The notes: generated from the letters alone by a model not told the origin. DNA of 64,000 nt from a bacterium (GCA_020444265.1 JAHLLH010000001.1:186001-250000); one strand, 5' to 3'. Shown: positions 35,127 to 44,364, counted from the stretch's first letter. A program made the numbers and translations.

Positions 35127-36035
35127 ATGTCCATTCGTCCGGTGAAAAAGATTGTCAAAGCTCGACCTACCCTCGAAGGTGCCGGCGTGCATCTGCAACG
35201 GGCCTTCGGGTTTGGTGATACAGATGAGACGGATCCATTCCTGCTGTTCGATGATTTCCGTGGCGACGATCCTGCGCATTATCGAGCCGGATTTCCCTGG
35301 CATCCCCATCGCGGCATTGAGACCATTACCTATGTTCTCGCTGGCGAAGTGGCTCATGGCGACAGCATCGGCAACTCAGGAAGTATCGAGGCGGGCGACA
35401 TCCAGTGGATGACCGCAGGCAGCGGAATCATCCACCAGGAAATGCCAAAGGGGGATCCAGAGGGGAAGATGCATGGTTTCCAGCTCTGGGCAAACCTCCC
35501 CTCAGCGCTGAAGATGACCACCCCGCGCTACCAGGAAGTGAAGAGCCCGGACATCCCTGAGGTGACCGAGGATGATGGCACCAAGGCGCGCATCATCTGT
35601 GGTAACTTCTGGGGTGTGAACGGTCCGGTTGATGGAATTGCTGCCGACCCGATTTATGTGGACATTTCTCTCCCTCCGGGAGTAAAACGGTCCATTCCTG
35701 TGGAAACTCAGAGGCACGCTTTCGCCTATGTCTTCGCTGGGTCGGGCAAGTTTTTCAACGCTTCCTCGCCACAGCCGATTCCCACTGAAGCGGTCCTGGG
35801 CGATGACCGTCCGGTGCCCATTCTCGCTGAAAACCGTCACCTGATCCTCTTTGACCGAGGTGATGAGGTCACCGTTCAAGCTGGAGAGGAGGGGCTTCGT
35901 TTCCTGCTGGTCTCGGGACGACCTCTGCGTGAACCAGTCGCGTGGCATGGTCCGATTGTGATGAACACTCAGGAACAGCTTCAGCGCGCTTTTCAGGAAC
36001 TTAATCGTGGCACGTTTCTCAAGCATGAGTCGTGA
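35127..36035 (+). CDS. Pirin family protein
   Basis: 302 residues with GAGGAGG before the ATG. The N-terminal cupin has the four metal ligands of pirins: His59, His61 (WHPHRG), His103 and Glu105 (IIHQEMP). The C-terminal cupin (about 160-290) carries no such set. Bacterial pirins range from quercetinases to redox-sensitive regulators. The OsmC-like gene follows 36 bases later, so both may act in oxidative defence. Confidence 0.92.
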   Translation: MSIRPVKKIVKARPTLEGAGVHLQRAFGFGDTDETDPFLLFDDFRGDDPAHYRAGFPWHPHRGIETITYVLAGEVAHGDSIGNSGSIEAGDIQWMTAGSGIIHQEMPKGDPEGKMHGFQLWANLPSALKMTTPRYQEVKSPDIPEVTEDDGTKARIICGNFWGVNGPVDGIAADPIYVDISLPPGVKRSIPVETQRHAFAYVFAGSGKFFNASSPQPIPTEAVLGDDRPVPILAENRHLILFDRGDEVTVQAGEEGLRFLLVSGRPLREPVAWHGPIVMNTQEQLQRAFQELNRGTFLKHES

Positions 36036-36071
36036 TTGAGGAACCCACCTGACCTTTAAAAGGAGTATCTG

Positions 36072-36500
36072 ATGATTCGCAAAGCATCCGCCGTTTGGAC
36101 AGGCGATTTGCAGAAGGGGAAGGGCAGCTTCTCATCGAAGAGCGGTGCACTGGAGAGCATCCCCTTTTCCTTCACGACACGATTCGGCGATGAACCTGGA
36201 ACCAATCCGGAAGAGATGATCGGCGCCGCTCATGCTGCCTGTTTTTCGATGGCATTATCCGCTGGGCTTGGCAAGGGTGGCTACACGCCAGTGGAAGTAA
36301 AAACATCGGCAAATGTCCATTTGGACAAGGTAGAGGAAGGCTTCAAAATCACCTTGATCGAGCTAGTTTGTGAGGCGAAGGTCGAGGGTATTGATGATCC
36401 AGCCTTCCAGGAAATTGCCAATGCGACCAAGAGTGGCTGCCCTGTTTCCCAGGCGCTCGCAGCAACTGAAATCGAGCTGAAGGCGACACTCCTCAGCTAG
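36072..36500 (+). CDS. OsmC-family peroxidase
   Basis: 142 residues with AAAGGAG upstream. The two redox cysteines of OsmC/Ohr proteins are present, Cys57 (AHAACFSMAL) and Cys123 (KSGCPVSQAL), and the N-terminus has the strand pattern of the family. It reduces organic or lipoyl-dependent peroxides in the cytoplasm. It is the second gene after pirin and ends in a terminator. Confidence 0.93.
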   Translation: MIRKASAVWTGDLQKGKGSFSSKSGALESIPFSFTTRFGDEPGTNPEEMIGAAHAACFSMALSAGLGKGGYTPVEVKTSANVHLDKVEEGFKITLIELVCEAKVEGIDDPAFQEIANATKSGCPVSQALAATEIELKATLLS

Positions 36501-36524
36501 GTGTCTGACGATCTGAATCTTTGC

Positions 36525-36555
36525 GCCTCCCGGCCAAAACGGGGGGCTTTTTTTT
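36525..36555 (+). terminator. Intrinsic terminator after the OsmC gene
   Basis: GCCTCCC pairs with GGGGGGC across a 9-base loop and is followed by eight T residues. Confidence 0.8.
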
Positions 36556-36852
36556 CGCCCTGTATACAATGAGGGTAAATTACCTAATGCGAGTTGGCAC
36601 GTCTCGATCGAATGGGCCCCTCAATGGATACCTCTCTTTGACCCTTTTTCGGCGTGATTGAACATCCAATTCGTAGAAAAACATAAACGTTAAGACTTCT
36701 TCTCTCACCTTTACTCCCGCTAAGTAGAAACTAGAGCGGATGATTGGGGAGTTTGGCTATACTAATCCCCAGATTGAGCGTGTCACCTTCACAGGGGGAT
36801 GGGTGACCCTGAATGCTCTTCCATTATCACTCATCGCAAAGGAGACAGCTTC
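36556..36852. other. Gene-free region
   Basis: About 300 bases, somewhat AT-rich at the left. I see no conserved frame. GGTAA-A-TTACC (about 36574) is a short inverted repeat, and TATACT near 36757 could be a -10 for the DUF4386 gene, but no convincing -35 accompanies it. Confidence 0.5.
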
Positions 36853-37584
36853 ATGGGAAGCACTCTACCGTCCTCTTCTCCAGGGAAAATTGCACGTGTG
36901 GCGGGTATCCTCTACTTGCTCCTCTTTTTCCTTGGTCCGTTCAGCTTCTTCTACATCCCATCCCAGTTCCATGTGGCTGGCGATGGTGTTGCATCACTGG
37001 CGAAAATTGTTGAAAACAGTGCCCTCTTTCGAGGTGGGATAATCAGCGAGTCGCTGATTTTCCTGACGGAGATTGTACTGACCGTCCTGCTCTACCTGCT
37101 CCTTCGCCCGGCGGGAAAAGGACTCGCCCTGGTGGCTGTCATCGCACGTTTGATGCAATCAGGTATTCAGGGTGTGAACCTCTTTACCAGTGCCACAGCG
37201 CTGAACATTGCAAACGGTGGGGCGCTGTTCTCCGGTCTCGATGCGGCTCAGCTGGGAGATTTGACACTTCTCGCGTTGCAGGGGCATGAATCGGGAGTCA
37301 TGATCAGTCAGTTCTTCTTTGGTTTCCACTGTACTGTTCTCGGAATTTTGCTGATGCGTGCTGAGTTTTTGCCGAAGTGGATTGGAATTCTGATTTTCAT
37401 TGCTTCCTTCGGCTACCTGATTGATGCGTATGGTTATTTCATCGCACCTCAGTATGCGGACATCTATGCCATGATTGTCGCGATCCCCGCCGTGGTCTCG
37501 GAGCTTTCCCTGACCCTTTGGCTGCTGATAAAGAAGGTGGATGAGGACATCTGGCATCAAAAGGTTGCGCAGCAGGCTGTCTGA
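36853..37584 (+). CDS. DUF4386 family membrane protein
   Basis: 243 residues; AAAGGAG lies upstream of the ATG at 36853. Six hydrophobic helices are visible. The opening KIARVAGILYLLLFFLGPFSFFYIPSQ is cut here to the recognisable part KIARVAGILYL, followed by LPKWIGILIFIASFGYLID near the end, both typical of DUF4386. Function unknown. It is 29 bases upstream of the oxidoreductase gene and presumably in one transcript. Confidence 0.85.
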   Translation: MGSTLPSSSPGKIARVAGILYLLLFFLGPFSFFYIPSQFHVAGDGVASLAKIVENSALFRGGIISESLIFLTEIVLTVLLYLLLRPAGKGLALVAVIARLMQSGIQGVNLFTSATALNIANGGALFSGLDAAQLGDLTLLALQGHESGVMISQFFFGFHCTVLGILLMRAEFLPKWIGILIFIASFGYLIDAYGYFIAPQYADIYAMIVAIPAVVSELSLTLWLLIKKVDEDIWHQKVAQQAV

Positions 37585-37613
37585 CCAAACCATTGAACCA
37601 GTCACGGGGGGAC

Positions 37614-38600
37614 ATGGAGGATCAATTGAAAGCACTAGTCTATAGACAATTCGGGCCGCCTGAGGTCATCAAGATCGAGGATGTTCCCACTCCCGAACCA
37701 AAAGAAGGAGAGATTCTGGTTCGGGTTCATGCATCGACCATCACCGCCGTGGACACCTTTTTTCGGATGGGGAAACCATTCAGCGCACGGTTGGCGGCGG
37801 GGTTAACCAAGCCAAAAATTCACACACAGGGGACCGAATTTTCCGGCGTGGTAGAGAAGGTCGGTGAAGGTGTAACACGATTTAAGGTTGGCGATAAGGT
37901 AATGGGGGAACCGGGGCCGAACTTTGGGGCCCATGCTGAGTACGTCGTCATCGGCCAGGATGGTGTGATACTACACAAGCCGGAGTCGCTCAACTTCCAT
38001 GAAGCTGCTGCACTTCCTGCTGGTGCGTTAACTGCATTGCCTTTCCTGCGTGACACAGGCCGTCTGGAAGCAGGACAAAAGCTCTTGGTGATTGGAGCAT
38101 CAGGTTCCGTTGGCAGCTTTGGGGTCCAGTTCGGGAAATATCTCGGTGCAGAGGTGACCGGGGTCTGCAGCGGACGTAATGTCGAGCTGGTAACCTCGCT
38201 GGGTGCGGACCATGTTGTCGATTACAACCTGGAGGACTTCACGAAGAATGGCTTGAAGTATGATGTCATCTTCGATGCAATAGGTGCCAGTTCCTTTGGC
38301 ACCTGCCGTGGATCGCTGACCAGCCGTGGCGTCTATATGTCGACGACCATCTCCTTCTCGATTCTGTTCAATCATTTGCTCACCGCAAAATCGTCGGGCC
38401 AGCGTGGCCTGATCTCTTTCACAGGTTTGCGTGCGAAAGAGGAGAAGAAAAAGGATCTGGAACTGATTCATGCGCTGGCGGAGGAGGGTCGGATTAAACC
38501 TTACATCGACAAGGTCTTTCCGATGGGAGATGCTGTTGCGGCCCATGCCTATGTGGATAAAGGGCGGAAACGTGGGAATGTTGTCGTGAGCTTCGTCTGA
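37614..38600 (+). CDS. NAD(P)-dependent MDR oxidoreductase (quinone reductase-like)
   Basis: 328 residues. The N-terminal GroES-like domain (GEILVRVHASTITAVD, GTEFSGVVEKVGEGV) lacks the zinc-binding cysteines of true alcohol dehydrogenases. The Rossmann domain has GASGSVGSFGVQFGK for NADPH, then GADHVVDY. This is the zinc-independent quinone oxidoreductase branch, which reduces quinones or enones. The ATG at 37614 is preceded by GGGGGGA. The pairing with DUF4386 is seen often in other genomes. Confidence 0.9.
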   Translation: MEDQLKALVYRQFGPPEVIKIEDVPTPEPKEGEILVRVHASTITAVDTFFRMGKPFSARLAAGLTKPKIHTQGTEFSGVVEKVGEGVTRFKVGDKVMGEPGPNFGAHAEYVVIGQDGVILHKPESLNFHEAAALPAGALTALPFLRDTGRLEAGQKLLVIGASGSVGSFGVQFGKYLGAEVTGVCSGRNVELVTSLGADHVVDYNLEDFTKNGLKYDVIFDAIGASSFGTCRGSLTSRGVYMSTTISFSILFNHLLTAKSSGQRGLISFTGLRAKEEKKKDLELIHALAEEGRIKPYIDKVFPMGDAVAAHAYVDKGRKRGNVVVSFV

Positions 38601-38628
38601 CATCTGCTCAGGTTGCTTTTATACCTTC

Positions 38629-38660
38629 CATGCCGTCCGCTTGCAGGACGGCATGTCCTC
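38629..38660 (+). terminator. Intrinsic terminator
   Basis: CATGCCGTCC pairs with GGACGGCATG across 7 bases, followed by TCCTCTTT. Confidence 0.65.
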
Positions 38661-38802
38661 TTTACACAGGAAACAGTTAAAATCAACGCTTCTATTTGCT
38701 CAGGTTGGTTCACCGGGATACCTTTCTGTGGACAGGACTCGGGCTGGTTCAGATGGCAGGATTGCGTGCACCTGAGTTATGCGATGCCGGAAAGGTTGAC
38801 AC

Positions 38803-39639
38803 ATGATCAAGCTGCCAAAAGAAGTCACTGCGATGCGGACCGTCCAGACCTTTCTGAAGGTTGGCTCCTGTTCGGAAACCCTCTCCAATGTACTGAACCG
38901 TGCCTACGATCACCCCTTGTATCACGAAGAACATGCTACGCTTCCCTTTGCAGGAGGTATTTTGCAGCATGGGAAGCAATGTGGTGCACTGTGGGGGTCT
39001 GTGCTTGGCGCAGGTTCGCAGGCCTATCATATCTATGGGGAAGGGACGAGGGCCGAAACAGCATCGATTCTAGCTGCGCAGGAGCTCGTTGCAGCATTTG
39101 AGCGTGATAACAGCGTACTGAATTGCATCGATTTGATTCAGGCTGACTGGAATAAACCCGGGCAGGTTGTCCGCTACTTCCTGCGTGGTGGTTTTTTCAA
39201 GTGCTATGGAATGACCGCTCGTTTCTCCGGAATCGCCTACCAGCAAATTAACGCGACCCTTGAAAAAGAACCGGACCATGTTCCCGAAGGGCCAGTGAGC
39301 TGTTCGACAGTTGTGGCACGTCGTTTCGGGGTGCCTGATTTGCATGCTGTCACAGTAGCGGGGCTGGCAGGAGGTATCGGGTTGTGCGGCGGTGGGTGCG
39401 GAGCATTGGCAACTGCCATCTGGATCATTTCGATGAATAAAAGCCGTGCGACAGATGGGAAGGTGGAGATTAAATCCGCGAAGGCACAGGAACTGATCGC
39501 ACGTTTCCTTCAGAAGACAGGTGGCGAAATGGAGTGTTCAGCCATTTGTGGAAAGACATTTCAGACCATTGATGAACACGCTGCCCACCTACGGGAGGGT
39601 GGTTGTTCCGAATTGATAGAATTACTCGTCGAGGCCTGA
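38803..39639 (+). CDS. C_GCAxxG_C_C family redox protein, copy 1 (internally duplicated)
   Basis: 278 residues with GAAAGG seven bases before the ATG. Two units with the family's motif order are visible. Unit 1 has VGSCSET (about 20), then AGGILQHGKQCGALWGS (about 50-66). Unit 2 has GPVSCSTV, then AGGIGLCGGGCGALATAIW, then the closing cysteines ECSAICGKTF and EGGCSEL. The family is presumed to bind a redox metal centre or use redox cysteines; its function is not established. A paralogue follows directly at 39673. ATG at codon 11 is an alternative start. Confidence 0.85.
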   Translation: MIKLPKEVTAMRTVQTFLKVGSCSETLSNVLNRAYDHPLYHEEHATLPFAGGILQHGKQCGALWGSVLGAGSQAYHIYGEGTRAETASILAAQELVAAFERDNSVLNCIDLIQADWNKPGQVVRYFLRGGFFKCYGMTARFSGIAYQQINATLEKEPDHVPEGPVSCSTVVARRFGVPDLHAVTVAGLAGGIGLCGGGCGALATAIWIISMNKSRATDGKVEIKSAKAQELIARFLQKTGGEMECSAICGKTFQTIDEHAAHLREGGCSELIELLVEA

Positions 39640-39672
39640 GCCGGAGGTTTTCTCGACTAGCAGGGGGAATTG

Positions 39673-40524
39673 ATGATCCGGTTTCGTGAACGTAAGTCAT
39701 CCATGCATGCTGCCCGCACCTTCATGAAAGTGGGAAGCTGTTCGGAGACGATGTTAAATGTGATTAACAGAGCGTACGGAACCCCCATGGAGTTAGAGGA
39801 GAAGGCGGCCATGCCAATGGCAGGGGGAATTCTGCAGCACGGATACCAATGCGGACAGATCTGGGGATCGGTTCTTGCTGCAGGTGCCAAATCCTACAGG
39901 CTGTATGACGATACACCCAAAGCCCAAGCCGCAGCTATCCTTGCCGCCCAAAGGATTGTGGATTCCTTTTTCGCGATGAAGAAAACCATCAATTGCCTTG
40001 AGATCACAGACACAGACCATACCTCCACCAAATGGGAAATGATGAAATTCTTCATGCTGAAGGGAGGAGCGATCGGTTGTTTTCATCTTGCCTCTAAATT
40101 CGCGCCTGTCGCATTAGCAGATATCGAGACAAGCTTGTCACAGGATGAATACTCTGTTCCTGAAGGGCCGGTGAGCTGTGCCGCAGAAATGGCACGGAAG
40201 CTTGGCGCTTCGCCTATGCACACGGTGATGGCTGCTGGCCTGGCAGGTGGAATCGGGTTTTCCGGAGGTGCATGTGGCGCCTTGGGAGCGGTTCTCTGGT
40301 TGAAGACAATTCAGCGTCTTGAAGCAGGTGCTGAAACGGTAGATTATCGTGACGAAGAACTACAGCAGATTATGGAAAAGTTCCAGAGAATCAGCGACTA
40401 TCGTTATGAATGCGAGGAGATTGCAGGAACAAAGTTCAAAACAGTTTCAGACCATGCCGACTACTTGCACGAGGGTGGATGCGCAGCTCTGATGGATGGA
40501 TTGGCAATGGTTGATTCTGTCTGA
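39673..40524 (+). CDS. C_GCAxxG_C_C family redox protein, copy 2 (internally duplicated)
   Basis: 283 residues; AGGGGGAA precedes the ATG. It is a tandem paralogue of the gene ending at 39639, 33 bases upstream. The same two-unit design is kept: VGSCSETMLNVINRAYG, AGGILQHGYQCGQIWGS, then GPVSCAAEMARKLG, AGGIGFSGGACGALGAVLW, and the C-terminal YECEEIAGTKFK and EGGCAALMD. It has lost some cysteines that copy 1 has, for example the first Cys of LCGGGC (here FSGGAC) and one of the ECSAIC pair, so the two copies probably differ in cofactor ligation. Confidence 0.85.
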   Translation: MIRFRERKSSMHAARTFMKVGSCSETMLNVINRAYGTPMELEEKAAMPMAGGILQHGYQCGQIWGSVLAAGAKSYRLYDDTPKAQAAAILAAQRIVDSFFAMKKTINCLEITDTDHTSTKWEMMKFFMLKGGAIGCFHLASKFAPVALADIETSLSQDEYSVPEGPVSCAAEMARKLGASPMHTVMAAGLAGGIGFSGGACGALGAVLWLKTIQRLEAGAETVDYRDEELQQIMEKFQRISDYRYECEEIAGTKFKTVSDHADYLHEGGCAALMDGLAMVDSV

Positions 40525-40772
40525 TTGACATCTTGATTCAATAAGATCAAGCAGCAGTCGAAGTGGAATGAGAGGGTAGACTGTCACTCCCGATTGCGGG
40601 GCTATAAGACGTTGACGTGATACGATCTAATTTCGGCATGTTTTTCACCTTCGAGGGCGACACTATCCTGCTACTGAGATAGTATAACAGTTTCCAACCT
40701 CGGTGATCCCATATTCGTAGGTACACCGAGCGTAACACATTGTCTGTCCAGACTTTTTACAGGAAAACATTG

Positions 40773-42281
40773 ATGAACTACCTCTTGCTCCCGATGTTGC
40801 TTTCGGGGATACTTTCTCTCCTGTTGTCGGGAATCACCTTCCTCTTCCGTCACCGTGAGAGCATCAACCGCATGTTCTCTATTTTCACCCTGCTGCTCGC
40901 CCTGGACAGTTTTGTCTACTTCGCGTGGTACCAGTTTGGCGATGTTGAGCATATCCACATCTGGATGTCCGTGACATCCAGTGCGGGATACCTTGTTCCA
41001 ACTGGCTTGATCTTGTTTTTTTTCGCCTTCACCGGGTACGATAAAAGGCTTGATGAAACGATCCTCTGGATCAAGGCACGTTACTTCCGTAACGGCGCAA
41101 TTGGGATGATCGCATTGATTGTCCTGTTGATATACACCACGGATCTCATCATCAGCGTCCCACAGGATCCGCAAAACGTCTGGGATGTTGACTATGGCCA
41201 GTCTGGTGTCCTGCTGTTCCCGCTCTTCGGAATTATCTTTGTCTACATCTTCACGATGGCTTTTAAAGCATGGCGTGAGGCCGCCGATCTGCCCCGCAAG
41301 AGGTTCATCCTGCTGCTTAGCACGGGGACGTTGGCCTGGATCATTTTTGGGTATATCGGTTCACTTTTATTCCACTCATTCAGTGTAATATGGATGTCCA
41401 TGACCTATGCGGGCATGGCGACAATGGCAGTCTTCTATTTTGTCGCAATCCTGAACTATCAGTCGGACAAGGTGCATGATTTAAACGAGTACCTGGAACA
41501 GAAGGTTGAGGAGAGAACACGCCATCTAGAAGAAACACGTGCTCAGCTGATCCAGAGTGAAAAAATGGCTGCGCTGGGTCACCTGGTCGCAGGAGTGGCG
41601 CACGAGATGAACACCCCGGTCGGCGCGGTCTATAGTACCCACAGTACCGTTTCCAGCGCCGTGCGAAAGCTGAGCGAGGTGCTCGAAAAGGAACATGGAA
41701 TCAGGGTCGAGGACTCGAAGAAGTTAAAGACGATAGCAGCCTCTCTTACGACTGTCGGGGGGGTGATTCAGGCAAGCGGCGAACGGATTACCAGCATCGT
41801 CAATCGGCTGAAAGTCTTCGCTCGGCTGGATGAAGCCGATCAGCAGCGGGTGGACTTTAACGAGTGCATTAACCAATCGTTGGAGATGTTCGAGTTCCAT
41901 CTGAAACCAGGGATCAGCATCAGTAAGGACTTTTCAGAGATACCCCTGGTGACCTGTTATCCCTCCCAGATCAACCAACTCTGTTTCCAACTCCTGACCA
42001 ATGCGAACATGGCAATCGAGGAAGATGGAGAAATATCACTCCACACACATGTGGAGCGGGGGAATGTTGTTCTGACCGTCTCGGACACAGGACGTGGGAT
42101 TGATCCTGCTCACCTGGAGAAGATCTTTAACCCGGGATTCACCTCTTGGTCGCTCAATGTTGGGGCAGGGCTGGGACTGGCCATCTGCTACCAGATTGCT
42201 CAGGAGCACAACGGCACGATCCGTGCTGAGTCGGAGGTGGGGAAGGGAAGCCGCTTCTTATTCACGTTTCCATTGGACTAA
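40773..42281 (+). CDS. Sensor histidine kinase with seven-helix N-terminal membrane domain
   Basis: 502 residues; the ATG at 40773 has AGGA upstream (a TTG at 40740 also opens the frame). Seven hydrophobic helices occupy about 1-230, like the HisKA_7TM sensor. A coiled coil (about 235-265) leads to the His box with His277 (GVAHEMNTPVGAV). The ATPase domain has QLLTNANMAIEE, SDTGRGIDP and GLGLAICYQI. No response regulator is adjacent, so it is an orphan kinase or a phosphorelay input. Its stop overlaps the stop of the convergent TetR gene. Confidence 0.9.
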   Translation: MNYLLLPMLLSGILSLLLSGITFLFRHRESINRMFSIFTLLLALDSFVYFAWYQFGDVEHIHIWMSVTSSAGYLVPTGLILFFFAFTGYDKRLDETILWIKARYFRNGAIGMIALIVLLIYTTDLIISVPQDPQNVWDVDYGQSGVLLFPLFGIIFVYIFTMAFKAWREAADLPRKRFILLLSTGTLAWIIFGYIGSLLFHSFSVIWMSMTYAGMATMAVFYFVAILNYQSDKVHDLNEYLEQKVEERTRHLEETRAQLIQSEKMAALGHLVAGVAHEMNTPVGAVYSTHSTVSSAVRKLSEVLEKEHGIRVEDSKKLKTIAASLTTVGGVIQASGERITSIVNRLKVFARLDEADQQRVDFNECINQSLEMFEFHLKPGISISKDFSEIPLVTCYPSQINQLCFQLLTNANMAIEEDGEISLHTHVERGNVVLTVSDTGRGIDPAHLEKIFNPGFTSWSLNVGAGLGLAICYQIAQEHNGTIRAESEVGKGSRFLFTFPLD

Positions 42282-42913
42282 TCCTGCCGCTCGTCCTGTC
42301 CTATTCCATACCAGAGAGTTCGCACGATCGTTCGGATCTCTTCTTCCGGGAACGATCCGCCGTGCAATCCCAGCCGCTCCAGGAAAGCAAGATTGTGGAA
42401 GGTTGCAAAAAGGATAGTCGCAGTCGGGGCCAACTGATCCTCTCGAAGGACGTCTCGGCTCACGAGCTTTCGCAGATAGTACATGATACCATCATGCATA
42501 TTCTCGAAGGCAGAATCAGGATGTCCTTCACTGAATACCTGCATGTCAAATCTCGGGTGAGTAACCAGTTGCAGCAGCACAGGCATGATCTCACGGAAAT
42601 AGTCCATCATCCTGATTGCAATTGCTTCCAGTTGTAGGAGGGTATCTCCATCGGGTGGAAGCGACTTCAGCAAAGACTCTACATCCATCGGCGGCGGGGT
42701 CATTGCAGCAAAGAAGAGGCGGTCCTTTGTTGGGAAACGCTGATAAATGACTGATTCCGATATACCAGCTTCCTTCGCGATTTCACGTGTGGAAGCACGC
42801 GAACCCTTTTGGATAAAATGGTCGCGTGCTTTCGCAAGCAGCTCTTCGTCCGTCAGTCGTTTGGTTCTACCCACACTTCCCTCTGGTTCCTTCACCGCTT
42901 TATTTATTCTCAC
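42278..42913 (-). CDS. TetR-family regulator of the upstream methyltransferase gene
   Basis: 211 residues from a GTG at 42913 that overlaps the last codons of the methyltransferase gene; an ATG at 42967 and a GTG further in are alternatives, and no strong ribosome site decides. The helix-turn-helix is clear: ASTREIAKEAGISESVIYQRFPTKDRLFFAAM (key part STREIAKEAGISESVIYQRF). The C-terminal ligand domain is unrelated to known drug-binding members by eye. It is encoded second in a two-gene operon; the palindrome at 43841 over the operon promoter is its likely operator. Confidence 0.88.
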   Translation of the reverse strand: MRINKAVKEPEGSVGRTKRLTDEELLAKARDHFIQKGSRASTREIAKEAGISESVIYQRFPTKDRLFFAAMTPPPMDVESLLKSLPPDGDTLLQLEAIAIRMMDYFREIMPVLLQLVTHPRFDMQVFSEGHPDSAFENMHDGIMYYLRKLVSRDVLREDQLAPTATILFATFHNLAFLERLGLHGGSFPEEEIRTIVRTLWYGIGQDERQD

Positions 42914-43823
42914 TGACTTCTGAAGGTAGGTCAGCCACAAGCGCACCAACAACTCCACCATGGCCATACGAGGTTCGTTTTACTTCAAATCCCGAATCCT
43001 TGAGGGCAGTCCCAAGTGTTGGAGCATCAAGTGGGGATTCAGCAGGACCAACCTGATGCAGGACGTAGATCAGAAACATCGGATAGGCCATTGCCCGGAG
43101 GATGGATGTTGGCTTCTGCCAGTCAACAATAACAATTCGCCCTCCCGGTTTAAGCGAACGCTTCATCTCCCGAATGGCTGCTGTATGATCGGATGGTGGA
43201 AAGTGGTGGAAAACCAAAGTTGAAAGGATACGATCCAGCGATGAATCGGTAAAGGGAATCTTATCTGCATAGCCTGTTTTGAAGTGGGGGGGGCGATTCA
43301 TATCTGAAGACTTCTCATTCGCACGATGAATCATTTCCGCCGATGGATCTATCCCATAGCATGCTCCGTCCGCACCCACCTTCTCAACTGCATCCATCAA
43401 CAGGGTTCCTGTTCCACAACCAATGTCCAGTACCTCCATCCCCGGCTGCAAATCAGCCAATTCAAGTGTCCACCTGCGAAACTGAGCTTCTTTTCCCATT
43501 GTGACAATAAATGCGAGCCAATCGTAGAAGAGAGGTAGACGCAGGATCTTCCCCCGTGATACCTGGGGTTCAACTTCAATGTCATCTTCCACTAATGAGG
43601 TTGCTACCCTTTTTCTCCGAAGGTGGAGAATTACTGCAGGCAGAGTCAGGTGAGCGAGGATCAGAGCAATCAGGGCAAGTGGTGTGTACCACAGAGCGAT
43701 GCCATGCAGAAGCAGGGAAATGGAAACTGCTGCAAGGACCAGAAGCAGGGACGAAAGGAGGTAACGTTTTATCCTGATACCACTTGATGGCGGTACGGCA
43801 GATGAGCGAGAATCGGTCGGCAT
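42900..43823 (-). CDS. Membrane-anchored class I SAM-dependent methyltransferase
   Basis: 307 residues; the ATG at 43823 has GAGGGAA upstream. Two N-terminal membrane helices (about 17-60) precede a Methyltransf_11-type domain: EVLDIGCGTGTLL, YGIDPSAEMI, FTDSSLDRILSTLVFHHF, and LKPGGRIVIVDW. It is therefore a membrane-tethered methyltransferase acting on a small molecule or lipid; the substrate is unknown. It is the first gene of the operon with the TetR regulator and is under a consensus promoter blocked by a palindrome. Confidence 0.88.
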   Translation of the reverse strand: MPTDSRSSAVPPSSGIRIKRYLLSSLLLVLAAVSISLLLHGIALWYTPLALIALILAHLTLPAVILHLRRKRVATSLVEDDIEVEPQVSRGKILRLPLFYDWLAFIVTMGKEAQFRRWTLELADLQPGMEVLDIGCGTGTLLMDAVEKVGADGACYGIDPSAEMIHRANEKSSDMNRPPHFKTGYADKIPFTDSSLDRILSTLVFHHFPPSDHTAAIREMKRSLKPGGRIVIVDWQKPTSILRAMAYPMFLIYVLHQVGPAESPLDAPTLGTALKDSGFEVKRTSYGHGGVVGALVADLPSEVSENK

Positions 43824-43840
43824 GGTTCCCTCAATTTTAA

Positions 43841-43862
43841 AATAAGTAAGTACTCGCTTATT
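43841..43862. promoter_or_regulatory. TetR operator
   Basis: AATAAG-N2-AGTACT-N2-CTTATT is an inverted repeat lying immediately downstream of, and touching, the -10 box of the methyltransferase-TetR operon. Confidence 0.75.
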
Positions 43863-43888
43863 ATAAGATTTTGCGAAAGGCGTGTCAA
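43860..43888 (-). promoter_or_regulatory. Consensus sigma-70 promoter of the methyltransferase-TetR operon
   Basis: On the minus strand TTGACA (43888-43883), exactly 17 bases, then TATAAT (43865-43860): both hexamers match the consensus perfectly. A promoter this strong next to an operator implies tight repression. Confidence 0.88.
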
Positions 43889-43929
43889 GCGGACCCGATA
43901 AACACGCCTCTTCCTGGAGGGCTGCGACA

Positions 43930-44364
43930 CTAATCCCCTCTGACAGCCTCACGCAATTGTTGATATACCCCGAGACGATCAGCGATCTGCCAGTGACCGG
44001 TTATCTGCTGGTTTTCATCAAACGTGTAGAGGGTGACCCCAGTCATCTCGATGGGCTTTCCGGTTGCTGGAAAGCCAGGGATGTCGCCAAGGTGTGTGGC
44101 GGTCCAGCTCCAGGTTATCACCACCGCATCCTCCTCCTCGACTATCCTGACGATGGTAAAAGCCTGGTCGGGGAAGGGGGCACGTGAGAGTCGTAGCCGT
44201 TCACGGTAACCCCTCCTGTCCAATTTCTTGCAATGCCAAGGATCACCAGGATCATGGGAAACGGTGTAGGTCGCTGCAACAAATTCCTCAACTGCAGCTT
44301 CCTCCCCTTCATTCCAAACTCGCTTGATAAAGGTGGTTAACCTCTCTTTGTTGCTGGCAGCCAT
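43930..44364 (-). CDS. SnoaL/NTF2-like protein (ester cyclase type)
   Basis: 144 residues, GGGGAGAA before the ATG. The cone-like fold is suggested by the order VWNEGEEAAVEEFVAATYTVSHDPG, RLRLSRAPFPDQAFTIVRI, WSWTATHLGDIPG and a closing WQIADRLGVYQQL (quoted parts shortened: NEGEEAAVEEFVA; DQAFTIVRIVEE). This pattern matches SnoaL-like polyketide-cyclase-type proteins of unknown substrate. Its promoter carries a perfect copy of the ATTTTACCCGGGTAAAAT palindrome, linking it to DUF2239 and the GIY-YIG-like gene. Confidence 0.82.
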   Translation of the reverse strand: MAASNKERLTTFIKRVWNEGEEAAVEEFVAATYTVSHDPGDPWHCKKLDRRGYRERLRLSRAPFPDQAFTIVRIVEEEDAVVITWSWTATHLGDIPGFPATGKPIEMTGVTLYTFDENQQITGHWQIADRLGVYQQLREAVRGD

